A DNA stretch of 64,000 nucleotides. It comes from Marsupella aquatica (lineage: Eukaryota; Marchantiophyta). Shown in pieces: positions 61,401 to 64,000 of this stretch (positions are counted from its first letter, which is position 1; the number at the start of each line of letters is the position of its first letter). The DNA lies in NCBI GenBank assembly GCA_973895155.1, contig OZ316893.1, forward strand, positions 7,998,001 through 8,062,000, written 5' to 3'. The translations under genes and the position numbers were made by a program. The notes under the pieces were generated by a model. The model was not told where the DNA came from. It worked only from the letters and a program-made list of their open reading frames with translations, and ran no database searches.

Positions 61401-63440
61401 CTAGGTCTTCTTCTTTTTCTTTGCCTCCCTTTCTTTTTGCCTGTCTTTCGTATCCTTGCCCTTGTCACTCTTCCCCTTCGCCTTCTTTTCCTTTGGTTCC
61501 TCGAGAGGAGGAACTTCCTCAACCTTTTTTGGAGCATGTTCCAAATCGCTCTCTACTCCCGTGTCTTCGACAAAGAAATCTAAATGTTCTAACTTTTGTA
61601 CATCTCTCAAATGCCTGTTTCTACAAGACTTGTCTTCGGCCCAAAATTGGTATGGCTCATCAAAACAATGGGTTGACCTACCCCAATATTTCCACAGCAT
61701 GTCATCCTCGGGCTCTTCTTTGTTCTCACCAACGCGCTCTCCGTCCTTATTATGATTGTCCTCTACATTTCGTTTGCTTGTTTTTGAAGCCTTAGAATCA
61801 CCTTTGGTGGTCTTGTCCTTGTCCTTCTTTTTCTCTTCGTTTTTCTCTTTCCTTCTAGATTTTGCATCATCCTGTTTGTCTCCATTCTCAACCTTCTTCT
61901 CTTGATTCTTCACCTTCTTATCGCGCTTTTTGTCCTTCTCGTCTTTTCCCGCTGTACTGTTGACAGCCTCAGCAGATACCTCAGTATGAATTTTGATGGG
62001 CTGCACTATTGGTGCAATCCTTCCCTCACAGAGATATAATTCCACAACTCCCCATTGACTCCACATTAAGGGAGTGTACTCGCATTGGGGGGTGGTGTCT
62101 AAAAGTTGAGTATACCTATCAATGTATGGACGGAGCAATAGCATGCCTTGTTTGAGGTCTCTCTTCCAAGGACTTGGCTTGTACCACTTTACCATTGAAC
62201 CTTTGGGTCTGTTCTTTTTGTCTCCCCATTCATCATGCATCCATGCCCGAGGGTCACGGATGACGATGTCTCCAAATTGGGGGCGAAATTCCCCCATGCC
62301 ACATTGCATCCCTGCTTTGCTATACTTGTAGTTGCAGGTCAGGCTTGCGCGGTAAGGTCTGAAAACTGCCTCCCCTGGATGAGGAATAAAGGGGTCTGGT
62401 ACTTTTTGGATTATGTTGAACAAATCTGGAATGCCATCCAAGGTAAACTCCGGTAGAGTACCAATCTGAAGCTCCTTTGCTTGCACTTCTGGATTCTTCT
62501 CCTTCCCACTCTTCTTGTCTTTCTTCTTTTCCTTTTCACTCTTTTTCTTCTTACTAGTCTTCTCTGTTCCTTCCACTTCTTTGCTTTCGACCTTTTTTGA
62601 ATCCTTCTTCTTATCTTTCTTCGCCTTCTTAGTGTCCTTACTATCTTTAATCTCCAAAGGTGCAACAAGAGGGGGAGGTTTGATGGGTTCGGCTCGAACC
62701 AGAGCAGCTTGTCCGCCCAAAAACCTCCATTGTTTGTCCTTAGTCAAGGCTCGGACTTCCACTTTGTTGTAGGGAATGTAATCGACCACATTCTTGGAGT
62801 AGGAAAAGCTTCCCAACCGTACCACAAGATCATGTTGATTAAGCTCCAAACCCCTTTGATCACTGAAAGATGACACAAAACCCCATTCTGCCCTCAATCC
62901 GACCAGTGCTTGAGGTCCAGATGGATGAAAGATCACAATATCTCCTCGAGCCGGCTGGAAGTGAGGATCTATGTCTCCTACGCAAAGAAAGTTTTCGTAA
63001 GGGTCAATCTCTATTGGAGGGGGAGGGGTCCACTTCCAATTCCAGCGTCTCCATATCTCCTCACATTTTTCACAGAGGTCATGCCGATGAGTTAACTCGT
63101 ACTTGAAGTGGCAATCACAATTGCTCCCATCATAGTGCTTAATGATACTTGGAGGCTTGAAGGGATCATCCAAAACATTTTCAAGTTTTTGTGACCTTGT
63201 GAAGACAGAAGGATTTCCCTCGGCATTGACAATAGATATAAATTGATGCTCCCCTTGTGCTAGAGGGGGGAATACTTCTTTGCCTGTTATGAGAGGAAGA
63301 GGATTAATCCAAGGCTTGGGCACATCTGGATTCGAGGGGTCTGATGATTCCTCATTCACGAGGTCCTTCGATTTTCCTGGCTTTCCTTTCAGTTCAGGAT
63401 TCTTGCTTTCTTTTGCTTCCTTCTTTCGTTTTGGAGCCAT
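61401..63440 (-). CDS. Unrecognised Lys-rich protein with duplicated GDIVI modules
   Basis: A single-exon gene of 679 aa from ATG 63440 (MAPKRKKEAKE); an upstream TTG extension is not needed. Three folded-looking regions are separated by two Lys/Glu linkers. Region 1 (about 40-270) has CDCHFKYELTHRHDLCEKC, a possible Cys/His metal site, and FQPARGDIVIFHPSGPQALVGL. Region 2 (about 345-510) has LTCNYKYSKAGMQCGMGEFR, then PQFGDIVIRDPRAWMHDEWG. Region 3 (about 590-645) is short with WKYWGRSTHCFDEPYQFWAE. The two GDIVI parts look like an internal duplication. The linkers (KKDKKKDSKK, KDKKRDKKVK) and the C-terminus (AKKKKKT) are strongly basic, so nuclear or RNA/microtubule association is conceivable. 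I know no family with this layout. Confidence 0.85.
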   Translation of the reverse strand: MAPKRKKEAKESKNPELKGKPGKSKDLVNEESSDPSNPDVPKPWINPLPLITGKEVFPPLAQGEHQFISIVNAEGNPSVFTRSQKLENVLDDPFKPPSIIKHYDGSNCDCHFKYELTHRHDLCEKCEEIWRRWNWKWTPPPPIEIDPYENFLCVGDIDPHFQPARGDIVIFHPSGPQALVGLRAEWGFVSSFSDQRGLELNQHDLVVRLGSFSYSKNVVDYIPYNKVEVRALTKDKQWRFLGGQAALVRAEPIKPPPLVAPLEIKDSKDTKKAKKDKKKDSKKVESKEVEGTEKTSKKKKSEKEKKKDKKSGKEKNPEVQAKELQIGTLPEFTLDGIPDLFNIIQKVPDPFIPHPGEAVFRPYRASLTCNYKYSKAGMQCGMGEFRPQFGDIVIRDPRAWMHDEWGDKKNRPKGSMVKWYKPSPWKRDLKQGMLLLRPYIDRYTQLLDTTPQCEYTPLMWSQWGVVELYLCEGRIAPIVQPIKIHTEVSAEAVNSTAGKDEKDKKRDKKVKNQEKKVENGDKQDDAKSRRKEKNEEKKKDKDKTTKGDSKASKTSKRNVEDNHNKDGERVGENKEEPEDDMLWKYWGRSTHCFDEPYQFWAEDKSCRNRHLRDVQKLEHLDFFVEDTGVESDLEHAPKKVEEVPPLEEPKEKKAKGKSDKGKDTKDRQKEREAKKKKKT

Positions 63441-64000
63441 GGAGATCCTACCTTGATCTCCAATCAACTTCCAGTATGCATATTATAGCTCTCACCTTTC
63501 CTGTGCATATTATGCTGAGTCAATGTCACGACCATCCTGAGTTTGGGAAAGAATTGGTCTCCAAAATGTAAATTGGCTTGAGAAGTGACATTTCTTGTAG
63601 ATTTGCACTACATTGTGATCGATAACGATAGCTTGACAAATAGCTGGATATGTTCTTGTGACTCCACTTTGTGTTTGACAACTGCCATCAGGTGGAGCCA
63701 ATCGATTGCTTGAGACAGCATTGAGACCTCAGAGTAGGAAGACAAGGTAGCAAATAAGACACTAGGGTTTGTACAGAAATCAAGCCCTTGTAATTGGCGT
63801 CAGCTTCCAATCATATTTAAACCGAAGAATGTTGTGGTTCTTAGCTGCTTGAGGCTAAGAATTAGATAATATAAATCGTTGTTGAGTATCATGTAGTCAT
63901 GGCGTGTTGAAGTAACTACTCATGGTTTGGGATTCTTAAAACCATGTTTGAAGGGTACATTCTTTCAGCATGAGTAGCTTGTGGTGGCCATGATTAGAGA
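63441..64000. other. Upstream flank of the Lys-rich gene
   Basis: No gene or repeat was recognised. It should contain the promoter of the minus-strand gene ending at 61401. Confidence 0.4.

Overview
The window is nuclear DNA of a plant. Evidence: a plant-type U2 snRNA gene, an NPF (NRT1/PTR) transporter, a plant AAA-ATPase of the BCS1/AATP1 type, a Ty1/copia element primed by initiator tRNA-Met, and a Mutator-like (MULE) transposase with SWIM and CCHC zinc motifs. Genes have many introns, from about 80 bp to several kb. A transmembrane channel-like (TMC) gene is present. To my knowledge TMC genes are not described from flowering plants, so a seedless plant (moss, liverwort, lycophyte or fern) is my best guess. 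That is inference; no species is identified.

Layout. (1) 1-11.3 kb is a large MULE-type element with two convergent genes. A plus-strand gene (about 289-4172) encodes a protein with a C2H2-like finger, acidic repeats and Arg/Gly plus Pro/Ala-rich exons. A minus-strand mudrA-like transposase lies at 10736-6546. Between them are a small membrane protein gene with a viroplasmin/RNase H1 N-terminal domain (6046-5316) and a 117-bp minisatellite. The non-coding parts are studded with copies of one 24-bp hyphenated palindrome (GAAKAC-N12-GTMTTC). The layout recalls maize MuDR (convergent mudrA/mudrB) and the Arabidopsis VANDAL elements, whose VANC protein binds short repeated motifs in the element's own non-coding DNA. 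Both large genes now carry in-frame stops. (2) 13.4-15.7 kb: a two-exon AAA-ATPase. (3) 17.72-17.91 kb: U2 snRNA, followed by degenerate tandem repeats. (4) 19.7-24.0 kb, minus: an NPF transporter. (5) 26.665-33.548 kb: a young copia element (330-bp LTRs, two differences, TSD TTCCC) inserted in exon 1 of a second, truncated copy of the MULE gene. Its protease is dead and its gag-pol frame has two stops. (6) 36.6-59.6 kb, minus: one 23-kb, 17-exon TMC gene with a long Ser-rich N-terminus; its introns hold several small non-autonomous transposons. (7) 61.4-63.4 kb, minus: an unrecognised single-exon gene for a Lys-rich multidomain protein with an internal duplication.

The host genes look unrelated to one another. 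The most system-like part is the MULE: transposase, putative DNA-binding partner gene, and an array of repeated palindromes that could be their binding sites.
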